Source of the DNA: Sulfurovum indicum
GTDB lineage: Bacteria > Campylobacterota > Campylobacteria > Campylobacterales > Sulfurovaceae
Assembly: GCF_014931715.1 (NCBI RefSeq)
Contig: NZ_CP063164.1
Location: 1,984,001 to 2,048,000 of the forward strand
Length of the DNA stretch: 64,000 nucleotides
Direction: 5' to 3'
How positions within the stretch are numbered: position 1 is the first letter of the stretch; each line of letters starts with the position of its first letter. Made by a program: the position numbers and the translations under genes. Shown in pieces: positions 17,055 through 24,970 of the stretch. The notes below the pieces were generated by a model. The model searched no databases and was not told the origin of the DNA. It saw nothing but the letters and a program-made list of their open reading frames with translations.

Positions 17055-19378
17055 AGATACTCTCCCCGTCCGCACATCAGAGCAAATTCACAGTATTTGC
17101 ATCCCTGCAGTGATTCGCATTTCTCTGCTACAAAGCTTTTGGTCTGTTTAAGTGCCACGATATGCTCTTCAAGTAATGCATTCTTTTCTTCCAGTGCCGT
17201 GATCGCTTCCATCTCTCCGCCATCCAGAATCCGGAGAAAGGCAAACTGCACATTCTGATAGTGTGGTCGTAACAGATGGTCATAGATACTCATTTGAAAA
17301 TCACTCAGTTTCTCAAGGTTCTTTGTTCGGTTCGCCTCTTTGATCGATCCACTTTTATAATCCAGTACCAAAGTATGCGTTTCATTCTGGTCAATACGGT
17401 CGATACGCCCTTTGAAATGCAAACCGCCGATCTCTCCGGCAAACTCTTTTTCCCTCTGTGTCACGATCCATCCATTTTTAAAATGGACGACCTGCTGCTG
17501 TATGAATGCCGTGAGTTTCTTCTGCCAGAACTGTTTCTGATAAGAAGCCTTAGCATCGTTGTCTGGATGCATATGCTCTATAAGTATGCCAAGTACCTTT
17601 TCCATCTCCTCCTCACTCTCATAACTGTCATACTCTTCAAATACTTTTTCAAGTACCTTATGCAGAAACAGCCCCTCATTCAACTCCTCTTCCTCTTTAG
17701 GCTGTATCTTTTGAATGTACCGGTAGTAATACTTGCGTTTACACTCCAAAAATATCTTAAGTCTTGAAGCTGACCATGTGACAGCAGAAGCATCAAAGTC
17801 CGCTACAATCGGATCGGTCTCTTCAACAAACCGGGAAGGCTCAGCATAGAGCAGCTGCAGCGGTACGGTTGCATGCTTTGCCTCTTCAAGCCCCAGTTCA
17901 TAGATGAATTTGGAGGGCAGTTTATTGTCACTGCTGCTATAAATGATCACTGCCTGTGATGCCTCTTCCAAAAGCCGTTTGTAATACTGCTTTTGAAGTG
18001 ATTCCCTGTCATTTCGTGTAGGTAGAGAGGCAAATGCTCTGACTTGCGTATTGAGGAAGCGGTCTTTACCTGAACTTGCCGGTACCACCCCCTCATTAAA
18101 ATCGACAATCACCACCCCCTGAAAACTGACTCCCCTCGTTTCAAGTACACCCATCACCGTCACTTTGCCGCCACGGATATCATCGATCGTGATGCCGGAG
18201 AGTGCTTTCATCCACAGAAACAACCATGCTTTGGCAGGAAGTACCTCTTTGGCAAAGAGCACCCTGAAATGATACTCTCTCTCCCGCACCCTTTCATTTT
18301 CAGTATCTAAAAGATCAAGTATTTCAAGCTGTGCAAAAAATGCTTCTATTTCCAATGTACGGCTGGGAGAGAGTGTTTTAACCTTCTCCATATTCAGACC
18401 ATACCGCTCCATGAGTACAACTGTCTCTTTCTCTCCACTTTGCCAATAACGCCAGATCGATTCAAGCAGTTTGTAGATACGTCCGTTACTATAGTCGTAT
18501 CCCATCGCAAAATTCAGGTTGTTCCATCTGTCAAACAGAGCAAAATGTGTTTTGAATGACTCATCAGGCAGTATCAATGCAATCTTCTCAGGAGAAATAC
18601 CACTTTGCACCATTTCTTCTATCTTTGCAAATGCCAATGCGATCTGCTCTTGGCGTTCTTCTACTTTTAATACCTCCGCATGAAGGACATCATGCTTTGG
18701 TTTGTACTCAAGTACTTTTTTTTGCTGTATATCACATATGACATAGGCATTATTAGGCAACGCTATCCCATACCCGGCAAAGCGTTCCTGCATTTTCCGG
18801 TTAAAGCGGCTTGTATGGTAGTGTATCTTGAGGGGTGTCATCTTGGCAACCTCTATCAGAAGTTCCATCTCAAATCGGCTCAGATACCCTTCAAGATGGA
18901 TGATGATCTCTTCATAGGTACAGATAAAAGCTTCATTAAGTTCATAGTTTCCCGGAATAAAGGCTTTATCTGTCAAACCTTTCCGTACTAAAAGTGCTTT
19001 ATAGCGTTGCAACAGTGTTTCAAGGATCTCCAGGTGCGTACTGAACTCTGCATAGGAATCTGCTTCTGCCAGCATTAAGAAGTCCACATGCTCGACAGCA
19101 AGCTCTTCATAAAACTTGAAAAGATCTTCACTCCTGGAAAAAAAACGGATCAATTCCCTTTCAAAATTCAGTCTCTCAAACGCTTCGAACTGTGCCGCTT
19201 CTCTCAATAGAAGTATGCGTTTAAGCGGGTCGATCATCTGTTTCTCTTTCAATAGTATTACACGCTGTTCAAATTCATCCATACGCATCATGGAAGGTAA
19301 AAACCGGTCTTCCTCCAAGAGTCTCTGGGTCACTGAACGTATGGCTCTGGATGTAGGATAGATATGTAGTGAATTCAT
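17051..19378 (-). CDS. addB: AddB-type nuclease subunit, PD-(D/E)XK family
   Basis: This is the partner of AddA. The N-terminal two thirds resemble an inactivated helicase fold, with no Walker A where one would be expected (IYPTSRAIRSV at residues 6-16). The C-terminal nuclease has LFLHKVLEKVFEEY and LVLDYKSGS. Four Cys, one in FLECKRKYYYRY and three or four in CESLQGCKYCEFALMC at the end, match the [4Fe-4S] staple of AddB/AdnB-type nucleases. The 775-aa length is typical for this phylum. It is the first gene of the pair; a promoter should lie in 19379-19443 on the minus strand. Confidence 0.88.
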   Translation of the reverse strand: MNSLHIYPTSRAIRSVTQRLLEEDRFLPSMMRMDEFEQRVILLKEKQMIDPLKRILLLREAAQFEAFERLNFERELIRFFSRSEDLFKFYEELAVEHVDFLMLAEADSYAEFSTHLEILETLLQRYKALLVRKGLTDKAFIPGNYELNEAFICTYEEIIIHLEGYLSRFEMELLIEVAKMTPLKIHYHTSRFNRKMQERFAGYGIALPNNAYVICDIQQKKVLEYKPKHDVLHAEVLKVEERQEQIALAFAKIEEMVQSGISPEKIALILPDESFKTHFALFDRWNNLNFAMGYDYSNGRIYKLLESIWRYWQSGEKETVVLMERYGLNMEKVKTLSPSRTLEIEAFFAQLEILDLLDTENERVREREYHFRVLFAKEVLPAKAWLFLWMKALSGITIDDIRGGKVTVMGVLETRGVSFQGVVIVDFNEGVVPASSGKDRFLNTQVRAFASLPTRNDRESLQKQYYKRLLEEASQAVIIYSSSDNKLPSKFIYELGLEEAKHATVPLQLLYAEPSRFVEETDPIVADFDASAVTWSASRLKIFLECKRKYYYRYIQKIQPKEEEELNEGLFLHKVLEKVFEEYDSYESEEEMEKVLGILIEHMHPDNDAKASYQKQFWQKKLTAFIQQQVVHFKNGWIVTQREKEFAGEIGGLHFKGRIDRIDQNETHTLVLDYKSGSIKEANRTKNLEKLSDFQMSIYDHLLRPHYQNVQFAFLRILDGGEMEAITALEEKNALLEEHIVALKQTKSFVAEKCESLQGCKYCEFALMCGRGEYL

Positions 19379-19414
19379 AAAAGAAGTATAGCAGGATATT
19401 TACTTTAACTGACT

Positions 19415-19420
19415 ATAATT
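19415..19420 (+). promoter_or_regulatory. -10 box (TATAAT) of the haem-binding protein gene
   Basis: A perfect TATAAT lies 24 bases before the start codon, preceded by T-rich sequence and no clear -35, as usual for sigma70 promoters in this phylum. Confidence 0.55.
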
Positions 19421-19443
19421 CCTAACAAAAAAAGGACTTTTAC

Positions 19444-19887
19444 ATGTTTAAAACACTACTCTTATGGCTTTTTGGATCCTTCCTTCTTTTGCAGGCAATT
19501 CAGATAGACATCCCTGAAGCACCGGAAATACTGAACCCTGATAATGAAATTAAGGCACCGGATAAAATTATGTCAATGTTAAGAACTTCATGCTATGATT
19601 GCCATTCCTACAAAACAAAGATGCCGTGGTACGGACACATCTCACCTATTTCCCTGGAAGTAAAAAGTCATATTAAAAACGGAAGAAGTGCTGTGAACTT
19701 TCAGGAATGGGGTACCTACAGTGAAGAGAGAAAGCAGAAAATATATAAAGGTATTGTCAAGACTATCAATTATCGCATGCCTATGCCTATGTACCTTACC
19801 CTTCACGAGCAAGCCGACTTGACAAAAGAGGAAAGAAACACTATCAAAAAATGGGCACAAAGCCATATAAGAGAAACGTACTATTAA
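19444..19887 (+). CDS. Haem-binding domain protein (single CxxCH, periplasmic)
   Basis: A 147-aa protein with an N-terminal hydrophobic helix (residues 4-18) that acts as signal or anchor, followed by one haem-c motif Cys50-Tyr-Asp-Cys53-His54. The sequence after it, MPWYGHISPIS, with a later MPMPMYLTLHEQADLT, is characteristic of the Haem_bd family (PF14376), small periplasmic cytochrome-like proteins. His and Met residues downstream could be the second ligand. It is transcribed alone, convergent with the fixH end of the cbb3 cluster and separated by a bidirectional hairpin. A role in electron delivery near the oxidase is an inference from context. Confidence 0.82.
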   Translation: MFKTLLLWLFGSFLLLQAIQIDIPEAPEILNPDNEIKAPDKIMSMLRTSCYDCHSYKTKMPWYGHISPISLEVKSHIKNGRSAVNFQEWGTYSEERKQKIYKGIVKTINYRMPMPMYLTLHEQADLTKEERNTIKKWAQSHIRETYY

Positions 19888-19911
19888 ACTCCTGTATCGG
19901 CTCTCTACAAA

Positions 19912-19940
19912 AACCAATACCTTTTCTGAAGATATTGGTT
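19912..19940. terminator. Bidirectional terminator between the haem-binding gene and fixH
   Basis: AACCAATA (19912-19919) and TATTGGTT (19933-19940) form an 8-bp stem with an inner CTT/AAG extension. T-runs follow in both directions (CTTTT on plus, TTTTTG on minus), so it can end both convergent units. Confidence 0.75.
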
Positions 19941-19948
19941 CTTTTAAC

Positions 19949-20506
19949 CTATTCCGGTTTTAGGTATGCCGGAATAGATGAGTAACCAATAGTGTTCTCA
20001 TCGACTTCTACTTTCAACTGCAATACATAACGTCCAGGTTTACTAATATTGACACCGGAAATCACATAGTATCCATTCTTAAACGGAATATTTTCAATCA
20101 AGGTATCCTCTTTTACCGTATGAGGCCTTGTCAAGAGGAATGTTACATTGAGATCGCTGACCACGTTGTTATTTCTATCTGTAACACGGTAGGAAAACCT
20201 ATTTTTCCCCTCTTTTAAAAGTACAACACTCTCTGATTTGGCCCGTTTGGCATTTTCTAGTTCAATCGTTGTTTTTTGAGCATCGGATAACTTTATGAGA
20301 TACTGTTGGTCAAAATGTGCTTTTTTCTTCAAAATATCATTGATATTCATATCTGCCTGTTGATATTTCATCATAAATTCATTAGACTCCTGCACAGGAA
20401 TAGATGAAGCCGATTTTACAGTCCAATAACTCAGTGTAATACCCAATACCAAAAATCCAAGGATCATGTGGGGCCAGTATGTTTTCTCTTTATTTCTCTT
20501 TGCCAT
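19949..20506 (-). CDS. FixH-family membrane protein of the cbb3 cluster
   Basis: A 185-aa protein with one N-terminal membrane helix (about residues 12-30, HMILGFLVLGITLSYW) and a periplasmic domain predicted to be beta-rich. The tail, with NGYYVISGVNISKPGRYVLQLKVEV, resembles FixH/CcoH proteins, which help assemble cbb3 oxidase. It is the last gene of the oxidase cluster and overlaps the previous gene by 17 bases. The family call rests on context plus the domain layout; the sequence has diverged from rhizobial FixH. Confidence 0.7.
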   Translation of the reverse strand: MAKRNKEKTYWPHMILGFLVLGITLSYWTVKSASSIPVQESNEFMMKYQQADMNINDILKKKAHFDQQYLIKLSDAQKTTIELENAKRAKSESVVLLKEGKNRFSYRVTDRNNNVVSDLNVTFLLTRPHTVKEDTLIENIPFKNGYYVISGVNISKPGRYVLQLKVEVDENTIGYSSIPAYLKPE

Positions 20507-21119
20507 GCTTCATCCTTACATAAAGTGGTTTGAATATAAACATCCATAAAACAATCAATGTACCTATCAGTACAATTGCCTGTACTACCCAAATACCCTG
20601 ACGTGTTTCTTTGATCGTGCTTGAGAGCTCAGTTCCTTTTGCATTTGCGATCTGATCTGAGAGTTCAGAGAACCCCTGGACCACGCCGATTGCATGTTTA
20701 TCCTCGATCTTATTCTTGTCTACTGTTGCGATCACATCAATTGTCGCATCCATCACATCACTTTTCTCATACATTGATGCAACTTCTTCTGATGAAGGGA
20801 TAATCGCTACCCTTCCTTTTCTTTTTGATTTTTCTGTGATCAATGCATTAGGTGCAAAGATCAACATAACATACGGCTTGCTTACATTTGCTTCATACTT
20901 CCTGCTGTATGCAACAAGGTTGAACCTTTCGGGAAAGTGTTCATTTGTTGCTACAATATAACCGTGTACACCTGTTTTTTCAAACAGTTCACTTCCCATC
21001 TGTTCAATATATTTTGAAGCAGATTCATTTAAAATGTCATTTTTTAAAATAGATGTTGCGTTAAGAAGTAGTGGAAGAAGCAAAGCAAGCAAGGACAACC
21101 TTGCTGCTGCTTTGATCAT
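20490..21119 (-). CDS. Periplasmic-domain membrane protein of the cbb3 cluster (TPM-like)
   Basis: A 209-aa protein with a signal peptide (residues 1-22), a periplasmic domain of about 150 residues and a C-terminal membrane helix (about 176-198) followed by basic residues. The domain layout, including GVHGYIVATNEHF and the VMLIFAPNA strand, suggests the TPM fold found in several membrane-assembly factors, but I am not certain. It lies three bases after the 33-aa gene and overlaps fixH by 17 bases, so it is part of the oxidase operon. A role in cbb3 assembly or repair is inferred from position. Confidence 0.65.
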   Translation of the reverse strand: MIKAAARLSLLALLLPLLLNATSILKNDILNESASKYIEQMGSELFEKTGVHGYIVATNEHFPERFNLVAYSRKYEANVSKPYVMLIFAPNALITEKSKRKGRVAIIPSSEEVASMYEKSDVMDATIDVIATVDKNKIEDKHAIGVVQGFSELSDQIANAKGTELSSTIKETRQGIWVVQAIVLIGTLIVLWMFIFKPLYVRMKHGKEK

Positions 21120-21122
21120 ATG

Positions 21123-21224
21123 TTATCCTATAAACAGATGGTTTGGTGTTAGCACTGCCCATGCAGTATAGATAGCCGTAACAAGCATACCCAATCCAAG
21201 AACTTTATCCATTATTGTAATCAT
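21123..21224 (-). CDS. 33-aa membrane peptide in the cbb3 cluster
   Basis: An ATG at 21224 preceded by AAGGATAAAC opens a 33-codon frame ending with TAA at 21123, three bases before the next gene. The peptide begins MITIMDKVLGLGMLVTAIYT and is a single membrane span (about residues 6-26) with a short polar tail. It fills the space between the DUF4006 gene and the TPM-like gene exactly, which supports it being real. It resembles the tiny subunits of respiratory oxidases (CcoQ-, CydX-like) in size and placement, not in recognisable sequence. Function unknown. Confidence 0.68.
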   Translation of the reverse strand: MITIMDKVLGLGMLVTAIYTAWAVLTPNHLFIG

Positions 21225-21241
21225 TGTTTATCCTTTATGAA

Positions 21242-21472
21242 TTACTTAGCATCTTTAAATGCAAAATTCGCGTTGTCTTTACTGATCTTCTTCACATTAT
21301 CCAGACTGCCGGTAATTGGTGTCGGATCGTAAGGATTCTGAGCAGACTTTTGCTGAACGCCAAGTCCCCAAACAGTAAGGAATACAAGGATTGAAAGCAA
21401 TAATACTGTTGCAATCAACATCCCGGTTACACCATTGAGTCCAAATACGGATCTGTTTGTATTTTCTGCCAT
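21242..21472 (-). CDS. DUF4006-family small membrane protein
   Basis: A 76-aa protein with one membrane helix (about residues 16-36, MLIATVLLLSILVFLTVWGL) followed by a polar tail with QNPYDPTPI. This is the DUF4006 family, which in Campylobacterota is encoded directly after ccoP. It lies 10 bases after the ccoP stop in the same transcript. Its role is unknown; a small accessory subunit of the cbb3 oxidase is the natural inference. Confidence 0.8.
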   Translation of the reverse strand: MAENTNRSVFGLNGVTGMLIATVLLLSILVFLTVWGLGVQQKSAQNPYDPTPITGSLDNVKKISKDNANFAFKDAK

Positions 21473-21482
21473 TCTCTACTCC

Positions 21483-22370
21483 TTATTTGCTTAAAGACTG
21501 AAGATATTCAGTCAATGCTTTTTCTTGAACCGGCGTGATTGTCGTTTTAAATGAAGGCATTTTACCCAGCATACCTTTTTTACCATGCTCCAAGACATGT
21601 GCGACCAGTGTAGCATCATACTCTGCAAGATTTGGCGACATACCACCATTTCCTTTACCATCTGCTCCGTGACAAGATGCACATGCAGCAAATGCTGCAG
21701 GCTGTTCACCTTTCATACCCCCGGCAATGTACGCAGCAATCGCTTCAGCATCAGCACCTGAAGCCATACCTGGAGGCATTGCACCCATCGGATAACCAAG
21801 TTGGTTTTGCCCATTTTTAATTACATCCAAAATCTGTTCTTTCGTCATTCTTGCAGAAAAATCCTGTGCTTTACCGGAAAGACCGTCACCTGTTGTACCG
21901 TGACATGGCGCACACTGTACCAAAAAGATAGATTCACCCATTTGCTGAAGTGTTGCTTTGTCAGCATTTTTATGAACTGCTTCAAATTTTTGATTATACG
22001 CTTTTACTTCCTCATTCCATTCACCGATCTGGCTGTAGGCATTTACCGGATAACCCCACTGCCAATACCACAGTGCCCAGATCAATGTTCCAAGAAAAGA
22101 GTATGCCCAACCGGAAGGCAGTTCATTTTTATACTCGCCTATACCGTCCCAGTTCTCTTCAGCAAGCTCACCTTCTGCTTTATCTGTCTTCATCTGACTA
22201 ATATACTTTGCTGACACTCCTGCCGTAAGCGTTGCAATCGCAATCGCACCAATCATTGTCAGTAAGTTGATCGGATCGCTCAAGTCAATGTTCATCTGCT
22301 TTACAACGACCAATGTTGCTACAATCAGTATCGCTGCAAATGCCAATGCTTTAATTACTAATGCATTCAT
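21483..22370 (-). CDS. ccoP: cbb3-type cytochrome c oxidase, dihaem subunit III
   Basis: CcoP feeds electrons into the oxidase. Two haem-c sites are visible, Cys153-Ala-Pro-Cys156-His157 and Cys230-Ala-Ser-Cys233-His234, each in a cytochrome c domain followed by a candidate Met ligand (GAMPPGM; KMPSFK). There are hydrophobic segments at 5-23 and 35-52 and a third at about 90-106 (WAYSFLGTLIWALWYWQWGYP), the conserved CcoP membrane motif; the extra N-terminal segments make it longer (295 aa) than single-helix CcoP but fit this phylum. Its ATG overlaps the ccoQ stop (ATGA). Confidence 0.96.
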   Translation of the reverse strand: MNALVIKALAFAAILIVATLVVVKQMNIDLSDPINLLTMIGAIAIATLTAGVSAKYISQMKTDKAEGELAEENWDGIGEYKNELPSGWAYSFLGTLIWALWYWQWGYPVNAYSQIGEWNEEVKAYNQKFEAVHKNADKATLQQMGESIFLVQCAPCHGTTGDGLSGKAQDFSARMTKEQILDVIKNGQNQLGYPMGAMPPGMASGADAEAIAAYIAGGMKGEQPAAFAACASCHGADGKGNGGMSPNLAEYDATLVAHVLEHGKKGMLGKMPSFKTTITPVQEKALTEYLQSLSK

Positions 22371-22585
22371 TTATTTTGCTCCTTGTTATCACTCGGGAGA
22401 GGATCAGAGCTATTGACAGGATCGCTATCGATCTCATCATCAATTGCGATATTTCCCAACTTCTCATAATCCTTCTCTCCTTTCTTTTCACTTCTGTAGA
22501 GATATATGATATACCCATACAACATCACGACAAGAAAAATGGTCATAAAGAATGTGCCGTAGGCCTGTAGTTCTCTAATGTCCAT
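22367..22585 (-). CDS. ccoQ: cbb3 oxidase small subunit CcoQ-like
   Basis: A 72-aa protein with one membrane helix (about residues 10-30, TFFMTIFLVVMLYGYIIYLY) followed by an acidic, charged tail. Its position between ccoO and ccoP, its length and the single helix identify it as CcoQ, which stabilises the oxidase. It lies 15 bases after ccoO and overlaps ccoP by four bases. Confidence 0.85.
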   Translation of the reverse strand: MDIRELQAYGTFFMTIFLVVMLYGYIIYLYRSEKKGEKDYEKLGNIAIDDEIDSDPVNSSDPLPSDNKEQNK

Positions 22586-22600
22586 TTCTGTCTACCACCA

Positions 22601-23266
22601 TTATTTTAATTTGTTAAGATACGCAATAAGTGCTACAATCTCCGGTACTTCACCGTTTGCAACCGCATCCTTAACATCTTTGTTCTTCATATCCGCAGCG
22701 ATTTTTTTCGCTTCTTCAAGAACTTTCGGCTTATACGCTTCCCAAGCATCCTTGCCTGGTTTGATATCATCACCGTATGGTGTGTTGAATACATTTTTTA
22801 CAGTAACAGCTTCAGCATAGGCAGTCTCTATATCAGCCTTGTTGGTGAACATATGTTTATATGCTGGCATTATAGAACCCGGTACAACTGACGTTGGCTC
22901 CCACATATGGTTCTCATGCCAGTCAGTTGTTCTGTAGTTACCTACACGGTGAAGATCCGGACCGGTTCTTTTTGAACCCCAAAGGAATGGTCTGTCATAT
23001 GCATACTCCCCAGAGAGTGAATATTGACCATATCTGTCTGTCTCCGCTTTGAACGGACGGATTAGCTGTGAGTGACAAGCGATACACTGATCTTTCATAT
23101 AAATGTTTTTACCTGCAAGTTCAAGCACAGAGTAAGGCTTGAGCCCTACTACCGGTCTTGAAGCTTCTGCAAAGTTAGGCAGGATCTCGATAATACCTGC
23201 AAACGCAATAACTAAAAATACTCCTACAGAAAAGAGGAACGGATTTTTTTCTAACCAATGAAACAT
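22601..23266 (-). CDS. ccoO: cbb3-type cytochrome c oxidase, monohaem subunit II
   Basis: CcoO is the membrane-anchored monohaem subunit that passes electrons to CcoN. It has an N-terminal anchor (residues 10-29) and the haem-c motif Cys61-Ile-Ala-Cys64-His65 followed by SQLIRPF, the family hallmark. The axial Met is probably in SIMPAYKHMF. The length, 221 aa, is normal. It lies 11 bases downstream of ccoN. Confidence 0.97.
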   Translation of the reverse strand: MFHWLEKNPFLFSVGVFLVIAFAGIIEILPNFAEASRPVVGLKPYSVLELAGKNIYMKDQCIACHSQLIRPFKAETDRYGQYSLSGEYAYDRPFLWGSKRTGPDLHRVGNYRTTDWHENHMWEPTSVVPGSIMPAYKHMFTNKADIETAYAEAVTVKNVFNTPYGDDIKPGKDAWEAYKPKVLEEAKKIAADMKNKDVKDAVANGEVPEIVALIAYLNKLK

Positions 23267-23277
23267 AACCTACCTCC

Positions 23278-24744
23278 TTATGCCATAGGTGATCTAAACT
23301 GTGGTTCTTCAGAGAGCTCTCTGGAAGAAGTCATCGTTTTATACATATTGTAAGCGAACATTACAAAACCAATAAGGTACATTACACCGGCAAGTGCTCT
23401 GATCGTATAGTATGGGTGAAGTACCGTAACCGTATCGATAAATGAGTACATTAAGTTACCATACTCGTCAACCGCTCTCCACATCATACCCTGTGTGATA
23501 CCTGCAATCCACATAGATGTGAAGTAAAGGACAACTGCTGTTGTCTGAAGCCAGAACTGTGCCTCCATCATCTTTTTAGAGTAGATCTCTCTTTTGAACA
23601 TACGCGGAGCCATATGGAAAAGTGCTGCCATGATCATGAATACAACCCAGCCGAGTACACCATCGTGAACGTGTCCTGGGATCCAGTCTGTAAAGTGCGC
23701 AATCGCATTAACAGATTTAATTGCCTGAATCGGTCCTTCAAGTGTAGAAAGCATATAGAATGTTGAAGCCAATACCATGAACTTGATCAATGGGTTTTCA
23801 GTCAACTGATTCCATTCACCTTTCATTGTAAGAAGCATGTTGATTGCTGAACCCCATGACGGCAAGATCAGTACTACTGAGAAAACAGATCCCATTGTCT
23901 GCATCCAGTCAGGAACAGTTGACCAAAGAACATGGTGAGAACCTGCCCAAAGATAAACGAACATCAATCCCCAGAAAGAGAGAAGTGACAACTTATAAGA
24001 GTAAACTGCCTGTCCCGACTCTTTAGGGAGGAAGTAATAGATCATTGCAACAATAGGCACAGTAAATCCAAATGCAACAGCATTGTGACCAAACCACCAC
24101 TGTACCAAAGCATCATTTGTACCGGAATACATAGAAACAGAGTGAAGGATACTACCGACTCCTCCTGCGGCAAAGTATGTCGGTACTGACATGTTGTTGA
24201 AGAGGTAAAGCATAGCAATACCGAGGAAACATGCAATATAGTACCACATAGAAATATAAAGTGCCTTCTCCCTTCTGATACCGATCAGTCCGAACATTGC
24301 GATACCCCAAAGTACCCAAATAAGAACAATAACGATATCTATCGGCCATTCAAATTGTGCATACTCTTTAGCCTGTGTGATTCCCAAAAGCAGTGTAATT
24401 ACCGCGATAAGTGCCCCTACAAAATAGAGCCAGAAGTGCAGCTTACCGATAAACATAATAAACTTGGACTCTGCCATAGATACTTTCAGTACTCTCTGTC
24501 CAGAATAGTAGAAAGTCGCCCATACACCACTAAGTGTAAACCCGTAAATCACAATATTTGTGTGAAGTGGTCTTAGTCTTGAGAACGTACCATACTCACC
24601 GAGTAGGTAGTTCAATTCCGGGAATGCCAATTGTGCCGCGATGAGCGTACCAATCAACATACCTAAAAATCCAAACAAAATTGTTGTATATGTGAACAAT
24701 TTTGCTACGGAATAGTCGTATTCCAATGCTGCGTTTGATTGCAT
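23278..24744 (-). CDS. ccoN: cbb3-type cytochrome c oxidase, catalytic subunit I
   Basis: CcoN is the haem-copper catalytic subunit that reduces O2 in the inner membrane and pumps protons. The 488-aa chain has about twelve membrane helices. Haem and copper ligands are visible in RPLHTNIVIYG, WWFGHNAVAF, SHHVLWSTVP and GHVHDGVLGW. The start at 24744 has AAGGGGG six bases upstream. It is the first gene of an eight-gene unit (ccoN-O-Q-P, DUF4006, 33-aa peptide, TPM-like, FixH) and gives high-affinity microaerobic respiration. Confidence 0.98.
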   Translation of the reverse strand: MQSNAALEYDYSVAKLFTYTTILFGFLGMLIGTLIAAQLAFPELNYLLGEYGTFSRLRPLHTNIVIYGFTLSGVWATFYYSGQRVLKVSMAESKFIMFIGKLHFWLYFVGALIAVITLLLGITQAKEYAQFEWPIDIVIVLIWVLWGIAMFGLIGIRREKALYISMWYYIACFLGIAMLYLFNNMSVPTYFAAGGVGSILHSVSMYSGTNDALVQWWFGHNAVAFGFTVPIVAMIYYFLPKESGQAVYSYKLSLLSFWGLMFVYLWAGSHHVLWSTVPDWMQTMGSVFSVVLILPSWGSAINMLLTMKGEWNQLTENPLIKFMVLASTFYMLSTLEGPIQAIKSVNAIAHFTDWIPGHVHDGVLGWVVFMIMAALFHMAPRMFKREIYSKKMMEAQFWLQTTAVVLYFTSMWIAGITQGMMWRAVDEYGNLMYSFIDTVTVLHPYYTIRALAGVMYLIGFVMFAYNMYKTMTSSRELSEEPQFRSPMA

Positions 24745-24798
24745 GCATACCCCCTTGTAAAATTTTATGCTGTATCATAATTACAACATTCAGCATTA

Positions 24799-24804
24799 AT
24801 TATA
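24799..24804 (-). promoter_or_regulatory. -10 box (TATAAT) of the cbb3 operon
   Basis: On the minus strand a perfect TATAAT lies 55 bases before the ccoN start, with AT-rich sequence upstream and no clear -35. No FNR-type TTGAT-N4-ATCAA site is visible nearby. Confidence 0.5.
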
Positions 24805-24852
24805 GGTTAACTTTTCACATATAAAGCTTAAAATAAAAGGTTGAAAAAAGGA

Positions 24853-24875
24853 TTTGTTAAATAAATTTTAACAAA
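24853..24875. repeat. Dyad TTTGTTAA-N7-TTAACAAA upstream of ccoN
   Basis: Two perfect 8-base arms flank ATAAATT. The dyad lies about 50 bases upstream of the ccoN -10 box, where an activator site could sit. The same arms with a five-base spacer occur before gyrB (56898-56918). Confidence 0.5.
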
Positions 24876-24927
24876 GAGAGTAAAAATGTAGCAAAGCATT
24901 GAATCAAGGGCATTTGCGAAGGTTCAA

Positions 24928-24948
24928 TTAGGAGAAAATGTCTCCTAA
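24928..24948 (-). terminator. Hairpin after ddl
   Basis: TTAGGAGA and TCTCCTAA form a perfect 8-bp stem around five bases, 23 bases beyond the ddl stop on the minus strand. The following T-run is poor, so the termination strength is uncertain. Confidence 0.55.
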
Positions 24949-24970
24949 ATAAGTGTTAAAATAACCTCTT

